A stretch of 64,000 bases of DNA from Biostraticola tofi (GTDB lineage: Bacteria > Pseudomonadota > Gammaproteobacteria > Enterobacterales > Enterobacteriaceae). A program made the translations under genes and the position numbers. Below the pieces are notes generated by a model. That model searched no databases and was not told where the DNA came from. It saw nothing but the letters and a program-made list of their open reading frames with translations. The stretch is taken from contig NZ_SMCR01000004.1 in assembly GCF_004343195.1 (NCBI RefSeq), positions 248,001-312,000 on the forward strand. The letters run 5' to 3'. Shown piece after piece: positions 1 through 8,487 of this stretch. Position 1 is the first letter of the stretch. The number at the start of each line of letters is the position of its first letter.

Positions 1-138
1 GCCTTCATCTGCGCGGTGCTGCAGGGCATGGCGATTCAGGCCAGGGCCGGATCCAGCAGGGATGCCCTGAAAGGCGTAATCCTGCAGGCCTTGTCGACTT
101 GGCCCTCAACGTCAGATCAGTCCAAAGGCAACCCGTAA
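1..138 (+). CDS. TetR-family regulator, C-terminal end only
   Basis: The window opens inside a reading frame that runs from base 1 to a TAA at 136-138, 45 codons. The peptide CAVLQGMAIQARAGSSRDAL closely resembles the last helices of TetR/AcrR-type repressors, where a helix with an LQG-M-A-QA-AGAS pattern is common. The DNA-binding domain is outside the window, so target and ligand cannot be inferred. There is no start codon because the gene is cut by the window edge. The call rests on recall of the family C-terminus only. Confidence 0.55.
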   Translation, partial: AFICAVLQGMAIQARAGSSRDALKGVILQALSTWPSTSDQSKGNP

Positions 139-287
139 TATCAGGAATACCCGGTTACCCGAGCACACCGCTGACCGTCGGAGCCGCGTATACCATCGGT
201 TGCAGCAGAATATCCTGCGATGGGGCTGAGCCAATTCCACTTGTTATGGCACGCCTGCGGCCACCCATAGGCAATATATCCCCAACA

Positions 288-701
288 TCAGACTGCCGCC
301 TTATCGTAAGCCCGTCGGCACTCATCGATATAATGCATATTTGTTCTTAGCCATAGATTGAGGTTTTCCAAGGCAACTAAGATGCCGCTGCCCAGTTCGG
401 TCAGTTCATATTCCACCCGTGGAGGAATCTCTGGATAATAATGACGAACGACCAGACCATCCCGTTCAAGGTTCCTTAGCGTCATGGTCAGCATTCGTTG
501 GGTTATCCCGTCAATATGTCTGTTAAGCGCCGAAAAACGCAGCCGGCGGCCACTGACGATAGAGAGTTGCCACAGTATCTGAACTGTCCATTTATCGCCA
601 AGGCGGGTGCAAATGCCATTGGATGGTAATGGCCTGAAGGATGAATCATTTTCCAATGCTTCGCCTGCGTTTTCAGTTACCGCTTTGTTCAAAGGTATCA
701 T
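288..701 (-). CDS. HxlR-family winged-helix transcriptional regulator
   Basis: This 137-residue protein has the normal HxlR layout. A conserved cysteine lies in NGICTRLGDKW (about residues 28-38), a winged helix covers about residues 38-105 (FSALNRHIDGITQRMLT is the recognition region), and the wing motif PPRVEYELTELG follows. HxlR proteins are usually small redox- or electrophile-sensing regulators of a neighbouring oxidoreductase. That fits the layout: it is divergent from the NmrA-type gene starting at 796, and the 94 bp between them must hold both promoters. An AGGG lies 8 bases before the chosen ATG. The effector is unknown. Confidence 0.85.
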   Translation of the reverse strand: MIPLNKAVTENAGEALENDSSFRPLPSNGICTRLGDKWTVQILWQLSIVSGRRLRFSALNRHIDGITQRMLTMTLRNLERDGLVVRHYYPEIPPRVEYELTELGSGILVALENLNLWLRTNMHYIDECRRAYDKAAV

Positions 702-795
702 TGGTGTGCCCTACGTTAAAAAATGTGCCGTCTTACTAGCATTATTCACACAGAGTAATATTAGGACCACATCGAATAGAATGCGAGGTACAGCA

Positions 796-1689
796 ATGAA
801 CGACATTCAGCGGACTATTTTCGTTTTGGGCGCCACCGGCCATCAAGGCGGAGCAGTGGTAAGGGAATTGCTTAAGGCTGGCTGGTGCATTCGTGCACTG
901 GTCCGCAATCCCCGCTCGGCGGCATCGGCTGTCCTCACTGAGCAGGGCGTCGACCTGATAACCGGCTCTTTCGCCGATACTGAGGTGGTCGGTCAGGCCA
1001 TGCAGGGAGCATATGGTGTTTTTAGTATGCTACCGGGATCATTGCCCCAGGCAGAAGAGGTCCGGCTGGGTAAGATGATTGCCTGCCTGGCTGCAGCTAA
1101 TCGGATTGAACATCTGGTTTATTCTTCAGGCGCCAGCGTCGGCGATAAGCCTACCGGCATAGCCCGGTTTGACGCAAAACCCCAGATTGAAGCGTATATC
1201 CGTCAGTTGTCAGTCAACTCTACGATCATCAGACCGATGATATTTATGGAGATGCTGGTAAGGCCAGGATATGGTTTAGAGGAAGGCCAATATCGCTTTT
1301 TCCTGAGACCAAACCAGGCAATGCAGCTTATCGCTGTCGATGACATTGGTAAGTTTGTTGCCTCTGTCTTTGCAGATAAAAAACGTTATGCCGGTAAAAC
1401 GCTGAAAATTGCCAGCGATACCGTCACCGGGCGTGAGTTGGAAACCCTGTTTAGCGAAGCTGCCGGGCATCCGATCAAGTATCAGCGCTATACCGATGAG
1501 TTTCTCGCCGCCAGTCCTGAGCTTGCCCATATGGCGGAGAGCCTGGAAGCCGGGCCTCTTTCGGATCACGTCGACCTTCGTCTGATGCGTCAAATTAATC
1601 CGCAGATCATCTCTTTCCGCTCTTGGCTAGCAGCTGAAGGTTATCAAGCTTTTGAAGAAGCCATTGGTCGGCGCCGCTGGGCGCGTTAA
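796..1689 (+). CDS. NmrA-like NAD(P)-binding protein
   Basis: This is a 297-residue atypical short-chain dehydrogenase of the NmrA/HSCARG type. The N-terminus has the Rossmann motif GATGHQGGAVV (GxxGxxG), followed by RALVRNP, which is typical for an NADP-preferring fold. The family usually binds NAD(P)(H) and acts as a redox sensor or a quinone/isoflavone-type reductase. The classical YxxxK pair is not obvious. The frame is open upstream, but the ATG at 796 is preferred: GAGGT at 785-789 is well spaced and the Rossmann fold begins five residues later. The gene is divergent from the HxlR regulator, which probably controls it. Substrate is unknown. Confidence 0.82.
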   Translation: MNDIQRTIFVLGATGHQGGAVVRELLKAGWCIRALVRNPRSAASAVLTEQGVDLITGSFADTEVVGQAMQGAYGVFSMLPGSLPQAEEVRLGKMIACLAAANRIEHLVYSSGASVGDKPTGIARFDAKPQIEAYIRQLSVNSTIIRPMIFMEMLVRPGYGLEEGQYRFFLRPNQAMQLIAVDDIGKFVASVFADKKRYAGKTLKIASDTVTGRELETLFSEAAGHPIKYQRYTDEFLAASPELAHMAESLEAGPLSDHVDLRLMRQINPQIISFRSWLAAEGYQAFEEAIGRRRWAR

Positions 1690-1769
1690 ACATGTGAGTA
1701 GGGAGGAACGGCGCTAGATAGGATATCAGCACCGTTCAGCGACAAGATTTCTGCATGACAATCAAATGC

Positions 1770-3725
1770 TCAGGCCAGGCCGCTATGCTTTATCAACAGC
1801 TTGAAAATGCTACGCTGTAAATAGGGGCTGTTGGCCTTCTCAAACTGTTTTCCATTTCTGCGCCGACGGTGATAATCATGGTCGTAAGCGCGGGATTGCG
1901 CTATATCGGCGATGTACTGCGCGATACTGTCGGCATTATCCATCATGATATTTTTTTGCAGCATGATATCGCTCTTGATTAATTCAATGAATTGTTCGCT
2001 GCTGATGCTTATATCCAGAAAATTTTCGTAACTTTGTAAAAATAGCTCATCGCATGATATTGCCTCATAGCCGTGAGCATAAATGGCTTCATTGAATACT
2101 TCTAATATTTCGCTGGCGTCGCCTACTGATCGTGTATTCGGTGAGTAAATAAAATCCCTTGAACCGGCCTGAATATGAGTGGCCTCATGAAGCGTCGTGA
2201 GGTCTAATCTATTATTCAGCACCATATCATTGGCAAAAATATCAGCCATGATGACGATTCTATTACCAGAATCCAGGGGCATGACAAATCCGGTTGGGCA
2301 CTCAGGGTTGTGGATATATTCAACTCCTTCGCGTTTAGATGTAGCAAAAAGGATATTATCTTTATGATGATGGAAAAATTCATTGAGCTGTAAAAGATAA
2401 TACTCAAACCTTACCATGGCTTCATAAAGGATGCTTTCATTATTGGTGCCTAAGGCTCCCCTAAAGTATTTCTTTATGCTATTGTTTGGCGGGTATTGTA
2501 AAATATCAAGATCGTTTCTGATCGTGGTATGTTGAAATTTATGCAGTGCTTGATTCAACAGGTTTTGTGCTTTATTTATTTCTGTCTTTAACGTACCAAT
2601 GCTGTTTTTAAGATAACTGAATTGGATGGGGATATTCTCTTCAGAATCACCGAGCCTATGGATATAGACATTATCGGTCCTATAATGGTTAATAATCGAT
2701 TGTTTTATCGCCATGAATTGGTCCGTCTTTTCATGCTTGAACAGCCAGCGATAGAAGTTCATCGGATGTACAAATTTCGTGAGTCGAGGTATATGACTGA
2801 TATCAACAGATTGAACGTTGGCATTTTCATCAACTGACTGAGGGGTATTTTGTCGATAAAACGCATCCATGCGGTTTATTTCAGATTGTATAAGTCGTCC
2901 TTCATTTTTTGTGTTACCGCTGATAGCCGCCGCCCGGTTTTTTTCTTTTTCCGCCGGTATTCGTGGTCGCTGTGCCGGATGGCCCTGGCTGACCTCACCC
3001 GCAGGCGCAGCGACAGTGTCGCGGTTGCTGGTCGCAATCCCGGCGCCCAGGCCCGCACCGAGGCCAATGCCAATCGAGCCTCCGGTGATCAATATCTTAC
3101 CGGCCGTCCCTGTGGCAGTACCTGCAGCGCTGCCGACGAGATTGACTGTACTGCCGGCTGACTCCGCCCTGACTGCGGCCCTTATCGCGGCCCGCGCGGT
3201 GGTCTTTTCCCGAGCTCTTACGCGCTTTTCCTCAGCCCGCTGGGCTTTGGCCCGCTTTTTAGGTTTTGATTTTTCCGGGGCTTCGCAGGTGCAGGCGGTG
3301 GCTCGTTTCACTCGAATGTGCGTTCCTGGTAGGGTGAAATGGTTTACCGCCGATTGGCTTGCAATGGCTTCCCCAACACCCAGCGAATGAAATTTATCCT
3401 GTAAAGCATCTGAACGATGCGCGGCCATCGGCAATTCCGCTGGACCGATGAATCTGCTAGGGGGCTTAATTGACGTAATCAATAATGTCACATTAAACCA
3501 CATAAGCAGCTTTATTTGCTTGTCAGTTATGCGGTGATCTGGCCAAACTGGAAATTGACTATTTTTGGCAAGGATAAGTCCCTGTATGTTTTTTCCTTCC
3601 CGCAATAGGTCGTTATTTTCAATAGTGTGGTTTTTATTGATTGATGATTTCTTCTTGAGGTTCACTGAATAATGGTAATGCGACCCTATTGCCCTATTGT
3701 GATGACTCTCGGAATAAATAGGCAT
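1770..3725 (-). CDS. Aspzincin-like (M35-type) zinc metalloprotease, putative toxin or effector
   Basis: The 651-residue product carries HEATH at residues 513-517, followed by GSRDFIY at 521-527. This matches the HExxH plus GTxDxxYG signature of aspzincins (deuterolysin/M35 and its bacterial relatives), with H513, H517 and D524 as predicted zinc ligands and E514 as catalytic base. Just before it, PLDSGNRIVIMADIF resembles the strand preceding the active site in that family. The N-terminal 280 residues are unusual: a Lys/Arg-rich stretch (about 150-190), a glycine/alanine-rich hydrophobic stretch (about 195-235), then a long alpha-helical region. There is no classical signal peptide. The start is supported by AGGAGG 5 bases before the ATG. 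Bacterial aspzincins of this size are often secreted toxins or injected effectors; that role is inference. The neighbouring DNA is full of broken genes. Confidence 0.6.
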   Translation of the reverse strand: MPIYSESHHNRAIGSHYHYSVNLKKKSSINKNHTIENNDLLREGKNIQGLILAKNSQFPVWPDHRITDKQIKLLMWFNVTLLITSIKPPSRFIGPAELPMAAHRSDALQDKFHSLGVGEAIASQSAVNHFTLPGTHIRVKRATACTCEAPEKSKPKKRAKAQRAEEKRVRAREKTTARAAIRAAVRAESAGSTVNLVGSAAGTATGTAGKILITGGSIGIGLGAGLGAGIATSNRDTVAAPAGEVSQGHPAQRPRIPAEKEKNRAAAISGNTKNEGRLIQSEINRMDAFYRQNTPQSVDENANVQSVDISHIPRLTKFVHPMNFYRWLFKHEKTDQFMAIKQSIINHYRTDNVYIHRLGDSEENIPIQFSYLKNSIGTLKTEINKAQNLLNQALHKFQHTTIRNDLDILQYPPNNSIKKYFRGALGTNNESILYEAMVRFEYYLLQLNEFFHHHKDNILFATSKREGVEYIHNPECPTGFVMPLDSGNRIVIMADIFANDMVLNNRLDLTTLHEATHIQAGSRDFIYSPNTRSVGDASEILEVFNEAIYAHGYEAISCDELFLQSYENFLDISISSEQFIELIKSDIMLQKNIMMDNADSIAQYIADIAQSRAYDHDYHRRRRNGKQFEKANSPYLQRSIFKLLIKHSGLA

Positions 3726-3970
3726 TGTTCCTCCTGAGTGGGTTTTTAACCGTTATGCGTGGTTGTTATATATTTCCAGAGAATATATAAGAGTGTTCTC
3801 CATCATAGGAGGGGCGGGGTATATGAATTCTTAACATCTCAGGCATTTTTAATCGGTGCGGCCTGAAGTCAGCCATTGTCGCTGTTCTCAAGCGTTGATT
3901 TTTACATTTGGCTCTCAGAGAGAAGCAACCTTAAGCTTCTTCTCCAGAGAGAACCAATTTATCCGTTGAT

Positions 3971-4184
3971 TCAGTCTATATCATTAAATACAATTTCTTT
4001 GGCGGAGCCTGGATATACTTTGAATTTGGGGCCGTTGTCTCCCGTTATATTCCCGTATTGATAAGGCTCATCATAAGGGTCATTGACAGCGACACCACCA
4101 TGCTGATCCGCTACCGGCGTTAAGGTATATGAACCTTCGTACGGGTCTGAAAATACCACGCCGATTTGCGGGGTGCCATCGAGT
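3971..4184 (-). pseudogene. Unidentified protein C-terminal fragment
   Basis: A minus-strand frame ending at 3971 reads as plausible protein over its last 70 residues (GVVFSDPYEGSYTLTPVADQ, ending KEIVFNDID). Upstream, in the same frame, it becomes nonsense antisense to the neighbouring metallo-beta-lactamase-fold remnant. It therefore appears to be the tail of a gene whose 5' part is lost. I do not recognise the family. It belongs to the run of decayed genes at 3971-5339. Confidence 0.35.
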
Positions 4185-4400
4185 TTACCGGGCCAGTTGG
4201 GTAGAGTCGTTCGCCGCCACCCAGCGGTAGCCCTGGCCGTCACGCTGGACGTGTCCCAGCCCCGGGAAAGCAATATGCGCCGCTGCCACCCAGACTCCTT
4301 GCCTGGCGGTATCGGCCAACACCTGCTGACGGGTGTTAACCGCTTGCTGCTGATTGACGTCAAAATGGATTGCAACGCGAGGGTCGGGCATTTGTACCTT
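4185..4400 (-). pseudogene. MBL-fold metallo-hydrolase, C-terminal remnant
   Basis: This minus-strand frame of about 72 codons contains DPRVAIHFDVNQQQAVNTRQ and AAHIAFPGLGHVQRDGQGYR. These are characteristic of the C-terminal third of periplasmic MBL-fold hydrolases (quinoprotein-relay-like or lactonase-like). The HxHxDH metal centre of the N-terminal domain is absent: homology stops near 4400, exactly where a LysR remnant on the other strand begins. This is a truncated, non-functional gene. Confidence 0.6.
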
Positions 4401-5017
4401 CATTTGGGACAGCCCGCGTTAAGCGGTGCGTTAGCCCGGTTGCGGGTGATGTTCAACGATCCGCTGTTTGTGCGATCGTCCAAAAGCCTGGTGCCCACGC
4501 CCCGGGCTGAGTCCCTGGTCAGAGAATTGCTGCCGATGATGGAACATATGCAGCAGATCCTGTTTCAGCCTGCCGCATTTTCCCCCGCCCAGGATACGCG
4601 CCAATTCCGGCTGGGGATGAGCTAATGGGTCGAAAGCTGGTTGATGCCGGGGTTTTATTCGACGCTTGCCCGTGAAGCGCCGGGCGTTGATCTGCAGGTT
4701 ATCGCCAGCGATCCGTTCCAGGATGGTGAGCAGATGCAGCTGGATAAGGTGGATTTGGCGATATCGGTCAACGATCAAGCCCTGGCGGGCGTGGTGCGCC
4801 AGAATGTTGTCCGGATGCCGTTCAGCACGCTGTGGGATCCACGGCAATTGATGCTGACCGCCCCCTTGGCGCTTGAGGACTATGTCGCCCATCAGCATCT
4901 GCTGGTCTCTTATCGTGGCGCAACCCGCAGCCATATTGATGCGGCGCTCGAACAAAAAGGGCTGAAGAGGCGCGTACGGTACGTTTCACCCCATTTTTCC
5001 TCACTGCCGTATCAGAC
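4401..5017 (+). pseudogene. LysR-family regulator, decayed
   Basis: From 4401 the plus strand reads as a LysR protein entering in the middle of the helix-turn-helix (QPALSGALARLRVMFNDPLF, then VPTPRAE). It continues into the substrate-binding domain (DLQVIASDPF, DLAISVNDQAL, HQHLLVSYRG). Three lesions are visible. The first roughly 35 residues are missing. An in-frame TAA at 4623-4625 splits the gene, and the frame resumes directly after it. The C-terminus is replaced at 5018 by a 9-bp tandem repeat. It is not functional. The pattern resembles NodD-like or PgaR-like LysR proteins, but no closer assignment is safe. Confidence 0.75.
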
Positions 5018-5098
5018 TGGCGTGTCTGGCGTGTCTGGCGTGTCTGGCGTGTCTGGCGTGTCTGGCGTGTCTGGCGTGTCTGGCATGTCTGGCATGTC
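5018..5098. repeat. 9-bp tandem repeat, nine units
   Basis: Nine head-to-tail copies of TGGCGTGTC are present. The first seven are identical and the last two read TGGCATGTC. The array lies exactly at the seam between the LysR remnant (+) and the AraC remnant (-). On the plus strand it reads as repeated Val-Ser-Gly, on the minus strand as repeated His-Ala-Arg. Since intact AraC proteins often end in PPARDA-like sequence, the array probably arose by slippage from the AraC tail. Confidence 0.95.
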
Positions 5099-5339
5099 TG
5101 GCAGGCGGCATGCCGAAGGTGCGCATCGTCACGGCTAAACTGGAAAGGCTTTCATAGCCGACGGTAAAGCCGGCATTGGCGGCGTTCATTGCCTCACTTA
5201 CCATCAGCCGGCGCGCGTCCTGCATGCGTAACTGAGTGCGGAACTCAATCGGACTCAGCGTCGTGATAGCGTTCAAATGGTGATGAAAAGTAGAGCGGCT
5301 CATGCCGGCGATGTCGGCCGCTTGCGCTAGGTCGTATCT
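5099..5339 (-). pseudogene. AraC-family regulator, C-terminal HTH remnant
   Basis: On the minus strand DLAQAADIAGMSRSTFHHHL, then NAITTLSPIEFRTQLRMQDA and MNAANAGFTVGYESLSS, are the two helix-turn-helix halves of an AraC/XylS C-terminal domain. A TAG at 5340-5342 closes the frame upstream, so the N-terminal ligand domain is gone. Within the second HTH the usual F-REYRRMFG segment is degraded (LAVTMRTFGMPPA). The 3' end runs into the tandem repeat. This is a dead fragment. A complete paralogue with a similar HTH is present at 20706-21584. Confidence 0.75.
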
Positions 5340-5382
5340 CTAATGAATGCCTAACGGGAGCGCGGCCAATATGCCAAGTGCA

Positions 5383-6543
5383 TTATGGCCTTGATGGCAT
5401 GAGCCATTTATCCAGCCAGCTGAAGGCCTCATCCTGTTGTTCGCGGTAAAAAACGTGGCCCAGTTGGGGCCAACGTTTAGTGACTAACTTATCAGCGGCG
5501 TTTTGCGAGCGCCAGACCTGATGGACTTTGGCAAACGCCTGATCCACGGCCTGGGCAGGAAACAGCTTATCCTGGCCGCCACTGAAAATGAGCATCGGCT
5601 TTGGCGCGGCAATACTGGCGATATCCGGGATATCCAGCTGTGCAGGCAGGCCGGGGTGGAGCATATAAAAAGCCGATTGACCCCGCAGCACATTGTTACC
5701 CGGCTGCATCAGCCCTTGATAAGTACCAAACCAGGAGATAACGGCGGTGGCGGCAACCTTCTCTGACAGTGCCGCCAGTTGCCAGGCACGAAATCCCCCC
5801 ATTGAAAAGCCCAGCACGCCAATGCGTTGCTGATCGACCTGGTTTAAGGTGGCGAGAAAGTCTACCGTTCGTTTATCCTCATACGCGACTTCACCGGCCA
5901 GCGAGCGCCCCAGATTGAAATAATTGCTCGCCAGCGCCTGTTGCTGCTCATAGATCATCGGACCGCGATCGCCCCAGCCCTGACTATCGATAGCAATAAC
6001 CACGTAGCCACGCTGGGCAAGTTCATCGCCAATAAAACGACCACTGAAGAATTTATCGGCCCATGCCTGCGCACTGGCAAGTTGGTCTTGGTTGCCCCAG
6101 GGGCGGATCATTTTTTCTTTGCCGATATCAAACTTTGAACCGTGGTCATGCAGCAAAACCATGGCCGGATGTGGGCCTGGCGATTTCGGCGTCAGCATCA
6201 AGGCGTTAATCCGGTTATCATCGGTGATATTCAGCGCTATTTTGTGGGCAGTGTAGCTGCCGCGATCCTCTTGGTTAAGCGTCTCAGGCGCGAAGGCGTT
6301 GTGCGAGTCCGGCGTCAGCAAGGCGTTGCGTATAAGCTGTCGGGCATGCAACCGCCACTGCGAGAAATCAGCATAATGTCCCGATAGCCAGGAATCCGGA
6401 TAGGTCATCTGCGCTTTTCGCTGTACATAATTGGCCGGCAGGTTGCCTTCCACAATCCCCTGCTGGGGGACTGTCGACGCGTGTGTGGCACTGGCTGCGG
6501 ATAGCATCAGTGCCAGAAACCCCTTGGCGGTATTGTTCATCAT
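5383..6543 (-). CDS. Exported alpha/beta hydrolase (dienelactone hydrolase / acetyl xylan esterase-like)
   Basis: The 386-residue protein has a signal peptide (residues 1-22, ending ASATHA). The alpha/beta-hydrolase core has an oxyanion segment MVLLHDHGSKFDIGKEKM, nucleophile elbow GFSMGG (about residue 248), an acid in FSGGQDKLF and a histidine in LGHVFYREQ. It should be a periplasmic serine esterase acting on a small ester; the substrate is unknown. Two ATGs (6543 and 6540) lie behind a GAGG. It follows the metal-chelate permease gene on the same strand with a 170-bp gap, so a role in releasing metal from an imported chelate is conceivable but unsupported. Confidence 0.78.
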   Translation of the reverse strand: MMNNTAKGFLALMLSAASATHASTVPQQGIVEGNLPANYVQRKAQMTYPDSWLSGHYADFSQWRLHARQLIRNALLTPDSHNAFAPETLNQEDRGSYTAHKIALNITDDNRINALMLTPKSPGPHPAMVLLHDHGSKFDIGKEKMIRPWGNQDQLASAQAWADKFFSGRFIGDELAQRGYVVIAIDSQGWGDRGPMIYEQQQALASNYFNLGRSLAGEVAYEDKRTVDFLATLNQVDQQRIGVLGFSMGGFRAWQLAALSEKVAATAVISWFGTYQGLMQPGNNVLRGQSAFYMLHPGLPAQLDIPDIASIAAPKPMLIFSGGQDKLFPAQAVDQAFAKVHQVWRSQNAADKLVTKRWPQLGHVFYREQQDEAFSWLDKWLMPSRP

Positions 6544-6713
6544 CCAGCCTCATTATTGAAACATCGTTTTAATAATATAGATGATGATTTTATAGCATTA
6601 AGTGCATGAAACTGTGATCGTTATTACAATCGTTACCAAGGCCAACTGTTGTTTTTATCATCAAGAAACACCGGCGCCTTTTTAAAGGGTCAACAGCAAG
6701 GTCACTGTTTTCG

Positions 6714-7736
6714 TTATCTGCATGGGTTACGGGCTATCAGATAAAGGAATACCGGCACACCCAGGATGGCGGTCAAGATGCCGACCGGCAATTCCCGCGG
6801 GGCGAAGAGGGTACGCGCCAGCGTATCCGCCATAACCGTGAAGATAGCCCCGCACAGCGCGGCAGCCGGAAGCAGGCCTCTATGACGGCGGCCGACAAAC
6901 ATGCGTGCTATATGGGGGACGGTCAAACCAATGAAACCGATGGCCCCGCAGCAGGCAACGACAACCGCTGTCAGCAAGGTCGTCAGGCAGAACATCAACA
7001 GCTTGGTTTGCCCGACATCCACTCCCAGCGACTGGGCGGTAACACTGCCAAAAGAGAGCACGTCCAGTTCAATCGCCCGCCAGTAAAACATCGAAAACAC
7101 CGGCGCGAATACCAGGGCGCAAAGGCCGACCTGGAGCCAGTCCGCCTGGGCAAACGAACCCAGCAGCCAGAACATGATGCCCCGGGTGGTATCCGCATCC
7201 GTTTTCCATAACGTGATAAGCGAAGTCAGAGCCGACAGCAGCTGCGTTACCGCCACGCCGGTTAATACCAAGTGGCTGGACTGGCTTGAAAGGGAATGGC
7301 GCGCCAGTACCAGTACCCCTGCGAACGCCAGCATTGCCCCGCTGAAAGCGCCGGCGGGAACGGTCGCCCAGCCGATGCTCCAGCCGGCAGTGATAACCAC
7401 CACCGCGCCGGTGCCTGCGCCGGAAGAGATCCCCAGTACCCAGGGATCGGCCAGGGCGTTGCGGGTCAATGACTGCAAAACCGTACCGGCGAGCGCCAGC
7501 GCCGCGCCGGCCAACGCGGCGAGCAGGGTTCTGGGTAGCCGTAAAGACCAGACAATCCGCTGATGTAAGGTGCCGGACGTATCGCCGTGCCAGTATCCCG
7601 CCAGCAAAGCTTTCATCACCTCCTTTACCGAGAAGTTGACTGGCCCATGCATAATGGCCAAACAGACGGCCAGACCAAGACCCAGCGTCAGCAGGAAAAG
7701 GCGGCAGGTCAGTGATTTCAGCGTTTGTCCGCTCAT
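6714..7736 (-). CDS. FecCD/BtuC-family metal-chelate ABC permease
   Basis: The 340-residue integral membrane protein has the family hallmarks RLPRTLLAALAGAALALAG and LQSLTRNALADPWVLGISSG near the N-terminus. GFIGLTVPHIARM marks the coupling region that contacts the ATPase, and RELPVGILTAILGVPVFLYL ends the protein. About ten membrane segments are expected. It would form the inner-membrane channel (as a homodimer) for the substrate captured by the binding protein at 8488-9462. It is the last gene of a four-gene minus-strand operon; its ATG directly abuts the TGA of the methyltransferase. No ATPase gene follows, so it must borrow one or be inactive. Confidence 0.9.
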   Translation of the reverse strand: MSGQTLKSLTCRLFLLTLGLGLAVCLAIMHGPVNFSVKEVMKALLAGYWHGDTSGTLHQRIVWSLRLPRTLLAALAGAALALAGTVLQSLTRNALADPWVLGISSGAGTGAVVVITAGWSIGWATVPAGAFSGAMLAFAGVLVLARHSLSSQSSHLVLTGVAVTQLLSALTSLITLWKTDADTTRGIMFWLLGSFAQADWLQVGLCALVFAPVFSMFYWRAIELDVLSFGSVTAQSLGVDVGQTKLLMFCLTTLLTAVVVACCGAIGFIGLTVPHIARMFVGRRHRGLLPAAALCGAIFTVMADTLARTLFAPRELPVGILTAILGVPVFLYLIARNPCR

Positions 7737-8486
7737 TCACTTCCAGCCGGCAACCACATAGTCATCAAGAAACTGCCAAACAGTGCCGGTTTCGGCAAAG
7801 CCGGCCTGCTGTAATAACGCAAGCTGGAAATCAACGGTCGTCGGCAGTGGCGTCGGCCGTTGGCTGAATAGCTGTTCTCGCTCGACTCGCCATTGCTGCA
7901 GCGCTGGGTATTGCAGCGCATCGTCAAACCAGCTGTCCCAATCTTGCGCGCCACCTTTCCATGCTAGCTCCTGGGTATATAGGTCATGGTTTTCAGCCAG
8001 TGTTTTCTGACGAGGATTGCGGCCATCAAAACGCTGATGATCCGCATTCAAGAAAATACCGCCCTCTGCCAGTAATTCGGCGATATGGCGATACAGGGTG
8101 GTCTGCTGCTCCGGCATCAGCCAGTGGATGGCCGTACTGGAAACCACGGCTTGCGGTCGGTCCTTTAGGGCACAAAAACAGTCGGCAGACGCAATATCGC
8201 CGCGCATAAAGTCAATGCGATCGTGGTGTTCCGCCAGCGCGTGCCGGGCAAGTTCCAGCAATAGCGGATCGAGGTCGATGGCGGTCACGCGCGCTTGGGA
8301 GAAACGGTTCAGTAAGCGCATGCTGAACGATCCCGGACCGCAGCCCAGGTCCACCACATGAAATTCATCGCCCAGGGTTAAAGCCAGCACATCAAGCACC
8401 GCTTCAAAGCGCGCCTCACGATGTGCGATGTAGGCACTTTGCTGGGTGTCCCAGTTGTTCAGTAAATCACGGGCTGGAAAAGTCAT
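7737..8486 (-). CDS. Class I SAM-dependent methyltransferase in a metal-uptake operon
   Basis: The 249-residue protein has the SAM-binding motif VVDLGCGPGSFS (motif I), an acidic AIDLD at the end of strand 2, and a motif IV-like VVSSTAIHWL. It resembles small-molecule methyltransferases of the UbiE/Methyltransf_25 group. The ATG at 8484-8486 is chosen over upstream in-frame codons: AAGGAAG precedes it and it begins one base after the TGA of the binding-protein gene. It sits between the binding protein and permease of a TonB-type uptake operon. It could modify the chelator or a chelator precursor; that is inference. Confidence 0.85.
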   Translation of the reverse strand: MTFPARDLLNNWDTQQSAYIAHREARFEAVLDVLALTLGDEFHVVDLGCGPGSFSMRLLNRFSQARVTAIDLDPLLLELARHALAEHHDRIDFMRGDIASADCFCALKDRPQAVVSSTAIHWLMPEQQTTLYRHIAELLAEGGIFLNADHQRFDGRNPRQKTLAENHDLYTQELAWKGGAQDWDSWFDDALQYPALQQWRVEREQLFSQRPTPLPTTVDFQLALLQQAGFAETGTVWQFLDDYVVAGWK

Positions 8487-8487
8487 T

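Noticed and set aside
2869-3390. 173-codon plus-strand frame
   Set aside because: Antisense to the basic and glycine-rich part of the metalloprotease; open because of repetitive GC-rich codons.
5018-5098. Short tandem repeats as a possible CRISPR array
   Set aside because: Units are 9 bp with no spacers and no cas genes are nearby; it is a simple tandem repeat.
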